Of a DNA stretch of 64,000 nucleotides, positions 34,221 to 43,000 are shown piece by piece. Each line of letters opens with the position of its first letter. Position 1 is the first letter of the stretch. This DNA is from a bacterium (GTDB lineage: Bacteria > Vulcanimicrobiota > Xenobia > Xenobiales > JADMJV01): contig JAFEBA010000013.1 of NCBI GenBank assembly GCA_018266105.1, positions 1 through 64,000 on the forward strand, given 5' to 3'. The notes under the pieces are model-generated. The model was given only the letters and a program-made list of their open reading frames with translations, searched no databases and was not told the DNA's origin. A program made the translations under genes and the position numbers.

Positions 34221-35138
34221 GCAGCGTTGGAGCTCAGCTCTCAGCTCAAGGTAGTCGCTGTCCTCAACCATTTGCAGCCCGGTCAGATCGGCCTGCAAAT
34301 GGCTGACGTCGGCGAAGCCGACCACGTTGGTGACATCCGAGATGGGGCGAGGCGTCAGCCATTCCCCGTCTCGCACCCCATAGAACAGTGACGGAAAGAC
34401 TTCCTCGGTTGTGTCCAGTCGGGCCAGGTAAAGCCGGCAACGGGGGTAATTTCTCTCGGCTCGAAACGGTGGAGGTAGGAACCCTTGCTGTCCTTTTGCT
34501 TCGATCCAGAACTCTTTCAGCCTGGCGCCATAGAAGTTGGCCAGTTTTTCAAGACGGCGTCGGGGGGCGTGAGGTCCAACACTCAGACTGATGGGTACGC
34601 AGGCCTGGGCGTGGAGGAGTTCGGCTTCTTTGCGCGCCGGAGCAAAGAGTCGTTTTTCCCGACTGAGAGGAACGAATTCCACTTCAATCTTGGTGCAATT
34701 CATTCCCATTTCCCTGGATTCAATTTGGAACTTGCCGTGTGTCCAGGTGCCGAGGTGGTTTCCGCTGCGCAGGCGGATCTGTTTGGCGTAGGTCCGGAGC
34801 ACGGCGTTCAATCCGGCCGAAACGTGTCGTTCGGACCGGCGAGCCCGGCCGTCCAACATGACAGTCGGCAGCTGGTGAATTTGGCCGGGTTCGATGACAT
34901 AGTCTCCGATCTCGGCGTAACATTGGTGACTGTCGCCATGCCAGTTGAAGTAACTGGCGCCCCCAGCCACCGCGGCCTGCAGCCAGCGCAGACAATATTG
35001 GTATGGATCGACCAGTTGAAATTTGGCCAAACGCTCCAACGCCGACCGGTCGTCGATGGTAAAGGCGCCCGAGGAATCGTGCTGGCCTTCCGAGTTGAGA
35101 CTGACCAACAGGTCTTCTAGTTGTAGGTGGGAGCCCAT
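34203..35138 (-). CDS. Hypothetical protein with weak GHKL-ATPase resemblance
   Basis: A 311-residue soluble protein. The block LRWLQAAVAGGASYFNW resembles the N-box helix of GHKL ATPases (ElvqNAxDAgA), but the key Asn is absent and no clear DxGxG follows. I cannot assign a function. It has its own upstream region; a large inverted repeat at 35154 separates it from the SCO gene. Confidence 0.55.
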   Translation of the reverse strand: MGSHLQLEDLLVSLNSEGQHDSSGAFTIDDRSALERLAKFQLVDPYQYCLRWLQAAVAGGASYFNWHGDSHQCYAEIGDYVIEPGQIHQLPTVMLDGRARRSERHVSAGLNAVLRTYAKQIRLRSGNHLGTWTHGKFQIESREMGMNCTKIEVEFVPLSREKRLFAPARKEAELLHAQACVPISLSVGPHAPRRRLEKLANFYGARLKEFWIEAKGQQGFLPPPFRAERNYPRCRLYLARLDTTEEVFPSLFYGVRDGEWLTPRPISDVTNVVGFADVSHLQADLTGLQMVEDSDYLELRAELQRCLFKVM

Positions 35139-35153
35139 TTGTCAGTCGTTCAA

Positions 35154-35196
35154 CCAGCCAGCAGCCCGCCCTTTTCCAAGACCGACTGCTGGCTGG
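35154..35196. repeat. Perfect 11-bp inverted repeat between operons
   Basis: CCAGCCAGCAG (35154-35164) pairs with CTGCTGGCTGG (35186-35196) around 21 bases, 12-54 bases after the SCO stop. There is no T-run on either side, so it is a weak candidate terminator for the long efflux operon or an mRNA 3'-end stabiliser. Confidence 0.6.
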
Positions 35197-35207
35197 CGTC
35201 ACCAGCT

Positions 35208-35768
35208 TTATAGCGATTCGCGCAAGCTGCGAGCGGCTTCTTCGGTGGTCCATTCGGTTCCACTGAAGATACGCACCAGTTTGCCCCTGGAGTCGATCAC
35301 CACGGTTTTCAGGTTGTGTTGAATGGTGCCGTTCTGATCGTAGTAGACCACGCCCAGGGGACCGGTCACGGCTTCGATGGCCTCCGGTTTTCCCGTCAGG
35401 AAGTCCCAATTGACGCGTTTTTTATCGTATCCCTGAGCATAGGCCTTGAGCATGTGGGGAGTGTCCCGGTCGGGGTCAAGAGTCACCGACAGGACCTGCA
35501 CCTTGTTGAGCAGTCCAGCCTTTTCCAGCACTTCGTTGGTGCTCTTCAGCTTGCTGGCGATGGTGGGGCATTTATCGGGGTAGGGGCACTGAGTAAACAG
35601 GAAGGTCAGCAGCACCGCTTTGCCGCGGAACTGGCTCAACTGAACCTGTTTGCCGTTCTGGTTCGTCAGGCGAAAGTTGGGAACTGATTGGCCCGGTTCC
35701 AGGGCCTTCTGAGGCATGGCCCAGGCCAGGCTGGCCAGGGTCAACAGGATGCATAGAGTTTTCTTCAT
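35208..35768 (-). CDS. SCO1/SenC-family copper-binding thioredoxin-like protein
   Basis: A 186-residue protein with a signal peptide (MKKTL, cleavage near AWAMP) and the SCO fold. The metal/redox Cys pair is spaced CPYPDKC, the longer variant of the usual CxxxC. LSVTLDPDRDTP follows, then a late block with a conserved His (TIQHNLKTVVID). SCO proteins deliver copper to cytochrome oxidase or act as thiol reductases. Being the last gene of an RND efflux operon, it supports a copper role. Its first 197 bases overlap the end of the RND gene in another frame. Confidence 0.87.
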   Translation of the reverse strand: MKKTLCILLTLASLAWAMPQKALEPGQSVPNFRLTNQNGKQVQLSQFRGKAVLLTFLFTQCPYPDKCPTIASKLKSTNEVLEKAGLLNKVQVLSVTLDPDRDTPHMLKAYAQGYDKKRVNWDFLTGKPEAIEAVTGPLGVVYYDQNGTIQHNLKTVVIDSRGKLVRIFSGTEWTTEEAARSLRESL

Positions 35769-38700
35769 GGGGATGTACCTTTCTCATTTTTGTCAGGATA
35801 TGGATGGCCTCATCGACCAAAGAGTGCATAATGGGGATGTCAACCAGGCTGAGCACAGTGCCCATGGTCAGGCCGCCCAGAATGACGGTTCCCAGGGGCG
35901 AATAGGCGTCCAGCCCGGTGCGGGGGAAGCATGCCAGCGGAATCATGACCACGATGGTAATCAGCGAGGTCATCAGAATGGGTCGCAGGCGTCGCGGACA
36001 GGCGCGAACGATGGCCTGATCGCGGGGAATACCCTGGGCTCGTTGGCGCAGAATTTCGTCCACCAGCAGAATCGCGGTGGTGGCATCCATCCCGGTCAGC
36101 ACAATCAACGCCATGATGCTGACTGAGGAGAAGGCCTGGTGGTTGAGCCAGAGGGCGATAAAAACCCCGCTCAGCTCCAGTGGGATGGAAAAGATCATCT
36201 GGAGCGGCTGCAGGAAGCCTCGAAATTGAGCCACCAGCACCAGCAAAATCAAAATCATGGACAATCCCAGACCCCGCAACAGACGTTGGAACGAATCCAT
36301 CATCTGGGTCATGTCACCGCGCATTTCCACTCCATAGCCGGGGGGCCAGTTGAGCTGATGCAGCGACTTCATCATAACTTCCATGGCCAGATCCATGGAG
36401 TAGGGGCCGCTCATTCTATAGAAGCCGGTGACGCTAATGGCACGGCGCATCCCGTCGTGTTCGATTAGAGTGGGGGCCGGGCGCAGTCGAACTTCGGCCA
36501 GATTGCGCAGCGGTACGGTCTGCCCGCGGGGCGTTTGAATGGGCAGGTCGTAGAGGTCCTCAGGAGTCACTCGACGCTGGTCCTGGTCGAGGCGCACCAG
36601 GATGGTGGTCTGACGCAGGTTCTCCAGTCGGTAGAATTCCTGGGTGTATCCGCCATGGAGCGAGAAGTAGGCCTGGCTGGCGATTTCCTCCGGGCTCAAG
36701 CCCAGCTGAGCAGCCCGTTCCGAATTCACTTCGATTTGATAGATAGGGTTGCCCAGGGTCCAGGAATTTGCTACTTGATGGAGTCCCGGGGTGGAGCTCG
36801 CGATCTGTTTCACTTCCTCGGCCAGTCTCGAGAGGATTTGAAGGTCTGGGCCGGTCACCACCAGCTGGATGGGGGCGGCCGAGCTGGCCATCACATCTGA
36901 GCCCATTTCTTTGATCTGCAAACGACGCAGCCCGGGGATGCTCTGGCGAGCCTCGGTTTCGACCGCGTCCACCACCTGCCAGATGCTGCGAGAGCGCCGA
37001 CTCTTGTCGGAGAAGGTCAGCATGGCGGTGGCGCTCTGAGTCAGGCCGGTCGAGTAACCGGTGAAGTTGGGCACGCTCATGGGCTCGCTGCCGATTTCGA
37101 TGGAGGCCTTCTCGATCTCGGGTTGCTTTTGCAGGATGCCTTCTAGACGGTCCACCGCCTGTAGGGTGGCCTGATAGGAAGTGCCGGGGGCCATTTCTAG
37201 AACCAGGTAGCCCTGGCCTACGTCGGCCAGCGGCATCATTTCGCTGCCAATGAAGTAGTAGAAGGTGCCGCCGAGTACGACCGTAAGAAGAACTCGAATC
37301 AGACTGGCGAAGCGGCGTTGCAGTAACCATTCCAGCAGCCGTTCATAGGCTTTTTCGAGGCGGTCCAGAGCTCGTTGGAAGGGAGCCAGCAGCCAGAGGT
37401 AGAGGCGGTGGCGGCGCTCACGCTGACGCACTTCAGGTCGGGCTAGCAGGCGCGAACCAAGCAGAGCGGTCAGCGTGAGGGAGACCAGGAAGGAAGCCAG
37501 AAGTCCAAGGATGATCGGCCACACCAGCCCCTGGAACATCTCCTGCACGATGCCCCCACAGAGCAGCAGAGGCAGTAGAGCGAGTACCAGCATGAGCGTG
37601 GAGGCGGCCACGGCCAAACGTACTTCGCTGATCCCGTCGATGGTGGCGCTGGTGGGATCTTTGCCTAGCTCCAGGTGGCGCTCGATGGCGTGGATGTCGA
37701 TGATCGAATCATCCACCAGACGCCCAATGGAGATCAGCAGGCCGATCAGGGTGCTGGAATTGAGCGTCAGGCCCAGCGGCAGCATGGCCACCACCGCCAG
37801 CGCCAGCGAAACGGGAATGGTGATGGTGGCAATCAGGGTGCCACGCCATTCCCCCAGGAAGAAGAGCACCACCAGCCCGGTCAGGAGCACAGCCGTGAGC
37901 AGTTCCTCCCACATGTTGTCCATTAGCGTCGAGACGAACTGGGAGTTATCGTAGGCCACTTCAAAGTGGATACCCGGGTAGTCTTGCTCCAGGCGCGTCA
38001 GTTCTTGCTTAATGGCGCTGATCACGCGTGGCGAACTGGCTTGAGGGTTTTGCAGAACATTGACTTCGATGGCCCGGCCGACCTGGCCGCGACGCAGATA
38101 ATGGTAGCCACTGCGAGTTTCGCTGCTGGTGTCGAGCACGCGAGCCAGGTCGCGCAGGTGGATCACGCGGTCGCCCTGTGTGGCCACTGGCACATTTTCC
38201 AAGTCCTCGGGTGCGCGGGCGAGATGTTCCAGGCGCACGGTGAACTCGCTGGCCCCCTGAGTCAGGGTTCCGGCCGGGCGGGCCACATTGTAGCGGTCGA
38301 TGGCGTCGCGAACCTGAAGAATCGATAGACCACGGGCTGCCAGAGCATGGCGGTAGACCTGAACCTGCAGCTGACGACGCGAGCCGCCGAAGGTGGAGAC
38401 GGCCAGCACCTCCGGACTGGCCGATTTCAGGCGATTGACCACCTGGTTATCAGCCAGTTGGCGCAATTCGCTCCACCCCCAACGCGAGTCGCCGCGAAGT
38501 GACAGGCTCAGAATGGGGAGGTTGAGGGGGTCGATCGGGAGCACCCAGGACGGTTTGAGGTTGGCACCGGTGGCGGGCAGGTCCGCCTGAATGATGTTGA
38601 GCAGCGATTGGGTGGCGGCCAGTGCCGCTTTCATATCATGCCCGTAGGGAAACTCCAATGAAACGATGGAGAAGCCGTCCTGGGAAGTGCTGCGCAGGTA

Positions 38701-38943
38701 ACGCACACCCGGCACGCTGACCATGCGTTCCTCGATGGGTTTGGAGATGTAGGTCTCCATTTCCTCGGCCGAGAGGCCGGGCATCATGGTGGCCACACCC
38801 AGCATCGGGCTTTGCACATAGGGCATAAAGCGACGAGGCAACCCGCCGCTCAGAGCCTCGAAAGCCAACAACAAGACTCCCAGGTAGAACGCCAGAATGA
38901 TGTAGGGGTGCTGGATGGACCAGCGCGAGAGGTTGAAGTTCAT
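35572..38943 (-). CDS. RND-family efflux transporter (inner-membrane pump)
   Basis: A 1123-residue RND protein with 12 helices and two large periplasmic loops. The proton-relay helix reads GRLVDDSIIDIHAIERHL, so the DD pair is present. By normal family length (about 1040-1060) it should end near 35770, but the frame continues 66 codons into the SCO gene, giving an unusual low-complexity tail. The adaptor's Met/His-rich ends and the SCO neighbour suggest copper or silver. The sequence alone does not settle metal versus drug. The ATG overlaps the adaptor stop (ATGA). Confidence 0.88.
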   Translation of the reverse strand: MNFNLSRWSIQHPYIILAFYLGVLLLAFEALSGGLPRRFMPYVQSPMLGVATMMPGLSAEEMETYISKPIEERMVSVPGVRYLRSTSQDGFSIVSLEFPYGHDMKAALAATQSLLNIIQADLPATGANLKPSWVLPIDPLNLPILSLSLRGDSRWGWSELRQLADNQVVNRLKSASPEVLAVSTFGGSRRQLQVQVYRHALAARGLSILQVRDAIDRYNVARPAGTLTQGASEFTVRLEHLARAPEDLENVPVATQGDRVIHLRDLARVLDTSSETRSGYHYLRRGQVGRAIEVNVLQNPQASSPRVISAIKQELTRLEQDYPGIHFEVAYDNSQFVSTLMDNMWEELLTAVLLTGLVVLFFLGEWRGTLIATITIPVSLALAVVAMLPLGLTLNSSTLIGLLISIGRLVDDSIIDIHAIERHLELGKDPTSATIDGISEVRLAVAASTLMLVLALLPLLLCGGIVQEMFQGLVWPIILGLLASFLVSLTLTALLGSRLLARPEVRQRERRHRLYLWLLAPFQRALDRLEKAYERLLEWLLQRRFASLIRVLLTVVLGGTFYYFIGSEMMPLADVGQGYLVLEMAPGTSYQATLQAVDRLEGILQKQPEIEKASIEIGSEPMSVPNFTGYSTGLTQSATAMLTFSDKSRRSRSIWQVVDAVETEARQSIPGLRRLQIKEMGSDVMASSAAPIQLVVTGPDLQILSRLAEEVKQIASSTPGLHQVANSWTLGNPIYQIEVNSERAAQLGLSPEEIASQAYFSLHGGYTQEFYRLENLRQTTILVRLDQDQRRVTPEDLYDLPIQTPRGQTVPLRNLAEVRLRPAPTLIEHDGMRRAISVTGFYRMSGPYSMDLAMEVMMKSLHQLNWPPGYGVEMRGDMTQMMDSFQRLLRGLGLSMILILLVLVAQFRGFLQPLQMIFSIPLELSGVFIALWLNHQAFSSVSIMALIVLTGMDATTAILLVDEILRQRAQGIPRDQAIVRACPRRLRPILMTSLITIVVMIPLACFPRTGLDAYSPLGTVILGGLTMGTVLSLVDIPIMHSLVDEAIHILTKMRKVHPHEENSMHPVDPGQPGLGHASEGPGTGPISSQLSPDEPERQTGSVEPVPRQSGAADLPVYSVPLPR

Positions 38944-40454
38944 GGGCTGGCACCTGGGGTCGGGGAGCAGTATTCTTCGCTGGGAGCCAGACCCGGCATG
39001 GAGGAATGGTCCATGCCTTCCATCTCAGGCATCTTTCCGGAAGGTGTGGGAAGCGTCTCGGGCCCCTGGGTTGACCATTTCACCTCACTCAGTGCCATTC
39101 CGTCGCGCAGGCCAAAGCCACCGGCCACCACCACCCGGTCCCCGGGACTGATACCTTCCAGGATGCCCACACGGCCGTCCTGGGCGCCGCTGACTTGAAC
39201 CGGGCGCTTGCGCGCCGTCAGGCCCGTTTTGGTGTTTTGCGCAATCCATACGAAGGGCTGATTGTTCAGGTCTCGCTGCAGAGAAGCCAGCGGCACGGTG
39301 AGCCGGCGCTTGCGTTTGGCCAGTGCGATCTGCATGGGAACATAGGCGCCCACCCGGAGACCCACCGATCCGTCGACGATGGCTTCCACCGTGAAGGTCC
39401 GAGTATTAGGGTCGGTTTCGCCAAAGTCAGAGTGGATCTCGGTGAGCAGCGGGTCGCGTCCGGGAAGCGCGACGCTCACCCTGGAGCCGCGGCCCAACTG
39501 ACCACAGTATTCTTGAGGAATACGCGCTTGCAGACGGAGCTTGTGGGTGGAACGCAGGCGCATGAGCACGGACCCGGGCTGCACCAGTGTGCCCGCACTG
39601 ACCAATCGCTCTGTCACTGTGCCTTCGGAGAGGGCGGTCAGGCGCGTGTAGCCCTCGATGGTTTCCGCCACCATGGCGTCGGTCTGTTGTCGCTGACGGG
39701 CCAGCGCCTGAGCCTGGGATTCGTCCTCAAAAACCTGCGCCTCCAGCACCTGCATGGAGCGTTGCTGGGATATTTTACGGATCCCGGCGCGAGCTCGCGC
39801 CACTTCCAATTGCTTGACCCGTTGCCGGCTGCGCGCTTCGGCCAGGTCGGCCCGCGCCTTTTGTAGTTCTTCTAAGGAAAGTCCCCCCTGCTCATAAAGC
39901 AGGTTGGAGCGTTCGAACTCACCTTCACGGAACTTCAGTTCAGACTCCGCCGCCTGTGTTTCCGAGAGGGCCTGCTGCGAGCTCAGGCGTGCCTGCAGCA
40001 TTTCCTCCTCAATGCTGCGGAGCTCCAGTTGTCCTCGTTGGTGGTGCCGGTGGGCGGCCTGGCTGCGCAGCTCGGCCTCGGCCCCGGCGGCCCGGGCTGA
40101 GGCCGCTCGCAGGCTCAGTTCCTGCGAGTCCAGTTCGACCAGAAGCTGGCCGGGTTGGACCCGGTCGCCGGGATAGACCAGCGTACGCAGCACCCGACCG
40201 CTCACGCGCGCCACCACCTCTTCATCTCTCCAGGCTCGAACTGTTCCGGTAAAAGTGGCTGAGGGCTGGAGGAACTCGACCGAGAGTTCCTCCAGCGCCA
40301 CCGGTGCGCGACCAGGCGGAGCCTTCATGTCCATGTTCATGGTCTGAGATTCCAGAACGGTCATGGAGCCGGGGCGCCGATAGGTCTGCACCAGCCAGCG
40401 CGACCCCAAGAGCGCGGCCAGGAGCAAGAGGATATAGCTGAGGTTCTTCTTCAT
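38940..40454 (-). CDS. RND periplasmic adaptor, CusB-like with Met/His-rich ends
   Basis: A 504-residue adaptor. It has an N-terminal membrane anchor, a Met-rich segment (MNMDMKAPPG), a lipoyl domain (VSGRVLRTLVYPGDRVQPGQLL) and a very long coiled coil (about 105-270). A beta-barrel and membrane-proximal domain follow, then a C-terminal metal-binding-like tail (MPEMEGMDHSSMPG). CusB uses Met to hand Cu(I)/Ag(I) to the pump. ATG 40454 (TGATG with the TolC-like stop) is preferred over an in-frame start at 40616, which would lie deep in the previous gene. Confidence 0.86.
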   Translation of the reverse strand: MKKNLSYILLLLAALLGSRWLVQTYRRPGSMTVLESQTMNMDMKAPPGRAPVALEELSVEFLQPSATFTGTVRAWRDEEVVARVSGRVLRTLVYPGDRVQPGQLLVELDSQELSLRAASARAAGAEAELRSQAAHRHHQRGQLELRSIEEEMLQARLSSQQALSETQAAESELKFREGEFERSNLLYEQGGLSLEELQKARADLAEARSRQRVKQLEVARARAGIRKISQQRSMQVLEAQVFEDESQAQALARQRQQTDAMVAETIEGYTRLTALSEGTVTERLVSAGTLVQPGSVLMRLRSTHKLRLQARIPQEYCGQLGRGSRVSVALPGRDPLLTEIHSDFGETDPNTRTFTVEAIVDGSVGLRVGAYVPMQIALAKRKRRLTVPLASLQRDLNNQPFVWIAQNTKTGLTARKRPVQVSGAQDGRVGILEGISPGDRVVVAGGFGLRDGMALSEVKWSTQGPETLPTPSGKMPEMEGMDHSSMPGLAPSEEYCSPTPGASP

Positions 40455-41743
40455 CACAAACCGCCGGTGGCGTAAAGATAGTCGGCCTGACGCCGGTGCG
40501 CCTCGAAGATGGCTCTGAGGCGGTTGCTGCGGGCTCGGGCGCAAGCGGCCAGGGCGTCCAACATCTCCAGGTAGAGTCCGCGACCCACCTCGAAACGGAG
40601 TCTGGCGATGCGCCATTCTTCGCTGGCCTTGGCCAGCTCCACCTCAGCCAGGGCGGCATTCTCCAGGGCTTCGGTCAGGCCCGCGTGAGCGATCGTGACT
40701 TCCGACTCGAGCTGGAGCTCAAGCTGTTGCAACGCCGTTTGTCGCAGGTTGACTTCCGCTTCCGCGGCCCTCACCTGTGCCTGACGCTGCCCGCCGTCGT
40801 AGAGGGGAAAGCTGAAGCTCAAGCCCACTGAAGCTCCTGGCTTCCAGCCCATCCCGGAGGAGCCCATGCTTTCTGCTTGGGCCACCAGAGCCAGGCGGGG
40901 CGAGAATTCGGCCAGACTGGCCAGCAAACGTTGGTCGCCTTCCTGAATGGCCAGCCGAGCGGCCACCAGGTCCGGCCGGCGCTCCCGAGCCGTTAGCAGC
41001 GAGCTGGCCAAACTTTCGGGGGTTTTCGGAGTTTCTTGTTGTTCGCGATAGTCGAAGTGACTCTCCCAGGAGAGTCCGAGCTGAGATTTGAGTTCGGCTT
41101 CGCGTTGCAGATAACGAGAACGCGCGCTGTTGAGCTGTTGGCGGGCGGTGGCAACCTCGGCCTCGGCTCGCAGAACGAGGTAGCGTGCTACGCGCCCCAG
41201 TCTGAAGCGCTGTTCTACCTTTTCCAGCAGTTCTCGACGGGCCGTTTCTGCTTGCTCGGCGGCGGCGAGCTCGGCGCGGGCTTGGGCCACTTCATAAAAG
41301 GCCAGACGGGCTCGCCGACAGGTACTCTGGAGCGCCACTTGCTGGCGGGCCAGCGATGCTCTTTCGGCTTGCTCGGCTGCTGCCAGGCGATGTCCAAGCC
41401 AGCCTCCGTTGTAAAGTGGAAGCATGGCCATGGCATTGAAGTTGAGCGAGGAGCCCGAAGGCAGAACCTGCAGGAAATTGGGATCGCCTCCGCTGGCATA
41501 GATCATACTCGTGCCTTGACGGGCCGCCAGCATTCCCAAGCCAATTTTCAGATTGCTCTCTGAGGCCGTGCGTTCTCGTTCGGCCCGGACCAGATCGGCT
41601 TGAAAGTCCGCCAGCGCGACTTCAGGGCTGTATCGCAGGGAGAGCTCGACCGCCTTGTCGGCGGTGAGCTCGCCCTGGTAACATGGCAGAGCCCGCGCGA
41701 CCGAAGTGGCCGCCAGAAGTAGCCCGAGGACCCAGCCGCGCAT
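40454..41743 (-). CDS. TolC-like outer membrane channel of the RND system
   Basis: A 429-residue protein with a signal peptide (cleavage near ARALP) and the duplicated helix-strand pattern of outer-membrane factors. GASVGLSFSFPLYDGGQR is the second-repeat strand. It starts 6 bases after the stop of the glycine-zipper gene at 41750, so it is almost certainly in one operon with that gene and its two upstream relatives. Confidence 0.86.
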   Translation of the reverse strand: MRGWVLGLLLAATSVARALPCYQGELTADKAVELSLRYSPEVALADFQADLVRAERERTASESNLKIGLGMLAARQGTSMIYASGGDPNFLQVLPSGSSLNFNAMAMLPLYNGGWLGHRLAAAEQAERASLARQQVALQSTCRRARLAFYEVAQARAELAAAEQAETARRELLEKVEQRFRLGRVARYLVLRAEAEVATARQQLNSARSRYLQREAELKSQLGLSWESHFDYREQQETPKTPESLASSLLTARERRPDLVAARLAIQEGDQRLLASLAEFSPRLALVAQAESMGSSGMGWKPGASVGLSFSFPLYDGGQRQAQVRAAEAEVNLRQTALQQLELQLESEVTIAHAGLTEALENAALAEVELAKASEEWRIARLRFEVGRGLYLEMLDALAACARARSNRLRAIFEAHRRQADYLYATGGL

Positions 41744-41749
41744 GTCAGT

Positions 41750-42427
41750 TTAGCCTTCCGGGGTGGGCGGCGGAGCGAAGAAATCGGCCGCCTGCTTGAA
41801 GGCACGGTCGCCCCGTGCGTGACCTTCGCGATAGTTGCTGCCGATGCTGGTGACGCCGGCATAAGTACCCGCTGCCATTCCCACGAAGTTGCCCAGGGTC
41901 GAGCGGGTGACTCTGGCCAGCAGGCCCGGGTCGCTGGCAAACGACTCAGGAAAGTGTTGCAGCGTCGATTCCAGCCAGGCATCTGAGGTCTGACGCACTT
42001 TGTCCTGGAAGGAGCCGGGCGAGGCATCCCACTGGGCCTGTCCGACCATAACGTTGGTGGCTGCTCCGGCCATTGCGCCCTGGGAGGGCGATAGGGCCAG
42101 AAAATCCAGGCCGGTCACTCCGCCGGCCAGGGCACCGGTGGCTGCCAGGTTGGCTCCCATGGCCACCTTAAAGGCCATTCGTGCCTGGTCTTCTTTCAGG
42201 TCGGCGCCGTGCACGATGCCCTGAGCAGCCCCAGCGCAGCCGCCGACGATAATGCGCGTCAGGCCCTGGGTCAGGCCAGCCATGACCGAGACGCTGCCGC
42301 TGGCCATATCGTAAAGGGAGAAGTCAGTGCTTTGGCTGGCTTCTTTCTGCTCGCAAGTGGTGGCCAGCGGTTGAGCCGGCTTGGGGCTGGAAATGGGAAC
42401 GTGGGGACGATTTTGGATGATCATCAT
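41750..42427 (-). CDS. Glycine-zipper protein with shared MxI...P N-terminus (third of three)
   Basis: A 225-residue Gly/Ala-rich protein. The N-terminus (MMIIQNRPHVPISSPKP) matches the short Ile-then-Pro pattern seen in about ten proteins of this region. Helical segments with small-residue spacing follow (GLTQGLTRIIVGGCAGAAQG, GANLAATGALAGGVTG, NFVGMAAGTYAGV), suited to membrane insertion or oligomers. It has no classical signal peptide. It lies between two relatives and the TolC-like gene in one operon, so a role linked to the efflux complex or export through it is possible. The function is unknown. Confidence 0.65.
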   Translation of the reverse strand: MMIIQNRPHVPISSPKPAQPLATTCEQKEASQSTDFSLYDMASGSVSVMAGLTQGLTRIIVGGCAGAAQGIVHGADLKEDQARMAFKVAMGANLAATGALAGGVTGLDFLALSPSQGAMAGAATNVMVGQAQWDASPGSFQDKVRQTSDAWLESTLQHFPESFASDPGLLARVTRSTLGNFVGMAAGTYAGVTSIGSNYREGHARGDRAFKQAADFFAPPPTPEG

Positions 42428-42454
42428 GGTGTACTCCTTTTGTGATGTGTAGGA

Positions 42455-43000
42455 TCAGGATTTCTCAGAGGACTTGAATTCGAGCCAGATGCTCTTGCCA
42501 GCGTCTCGTATCAGGCCGATGGGCTGACGCAAGAGCACGTCGGCCACATCTTTGGGACGGTCGTAGACCGTCTTGGCGGCCAGCAACGACATTCCACCAG
42601 CGGCCACAAAGCCGCCGACCACCGTGCCCGGCATCGCGGCTGAAGCCAGCAGAGCCATGGAGGCTCCCAGGTGAATGGCCCCGTCCAGCACTTCGTGGGT
42701 GTTCATGTTTCGCATGCCTTCGCGGATTTCACCGTAGGCGGCCAGTGCTCCAAGCGTTCCCACCACGGCTCCCACCCCCATGGCTCCATGTTTGGGGAGC
42801 ACAATGGTGGAGGCCAGGGCGGAGCCGATCAGGGAGTCACGACGTAAACTGCGTGAACTCTGAGCGAAGTGGCTGGGTGCGGGAGGCTTCGGGTCAGGCG
42901 TTGGAGCCGGGGCCGGGGTTGGTTGGTCCTTTGGGGCCTGCTGCCTCAAAGCTCTCTGGGGTAGTCGTGCGGCCGGGTTCGGCATCTGTTGAATTTTCAT
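42455..43000 (-). CDS. Glycine-zipper protein with MKIQQMPNP N-terminus (second of three)
   Basis: A 181-residue protein. It starts with MKIQQMPNPAARLP, followed by a Pro-rich linker to about residue 45. Hydrophobic small-residue segments follow (IGSALASTIVLP, GAVVGTLGALAAYG, MPGTVVGGFVAAGGMSLLAA). It ends in a charged amphipathic tail (LEFKSSEKS). The ATG overlaps the upstream gene's stop (ATGA), with a GGAGAAC ribosome site. A pore-forming, membrane-lining or self-assembling role is plausible from composition only. Confidence 0.65.
   Translation of the reverse strand: MKIQQMPNPAARLPQRALRQQAPKDQPTPAPAPTPDPKPPAPSHFAQSSRSLRRDSLIGSALASTIVLPKHGAMGVGAVVGTLGALAAYGEIREGMRNMNTHEVLDGAIHLGASMALLASAAMPGTVVGGFVAAGGMSLLAAKTVYDRPKDVADVLLRQPIGLIRDAGKSIWLEFKSSEKS

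Noticed and set aside
35154..35196. Strong intrinsic terminator
   Set aside because: The stem is perfect, but there is no T-run on either strand, so it is listed only as an inverted repeat.
40455..40616. N-terminal extension of the RND adaptor
   Set aside because: The extra 54 residues are out-of-frame translation of the TolC-like gene; the membrane anchor begins at the ATG 40454.
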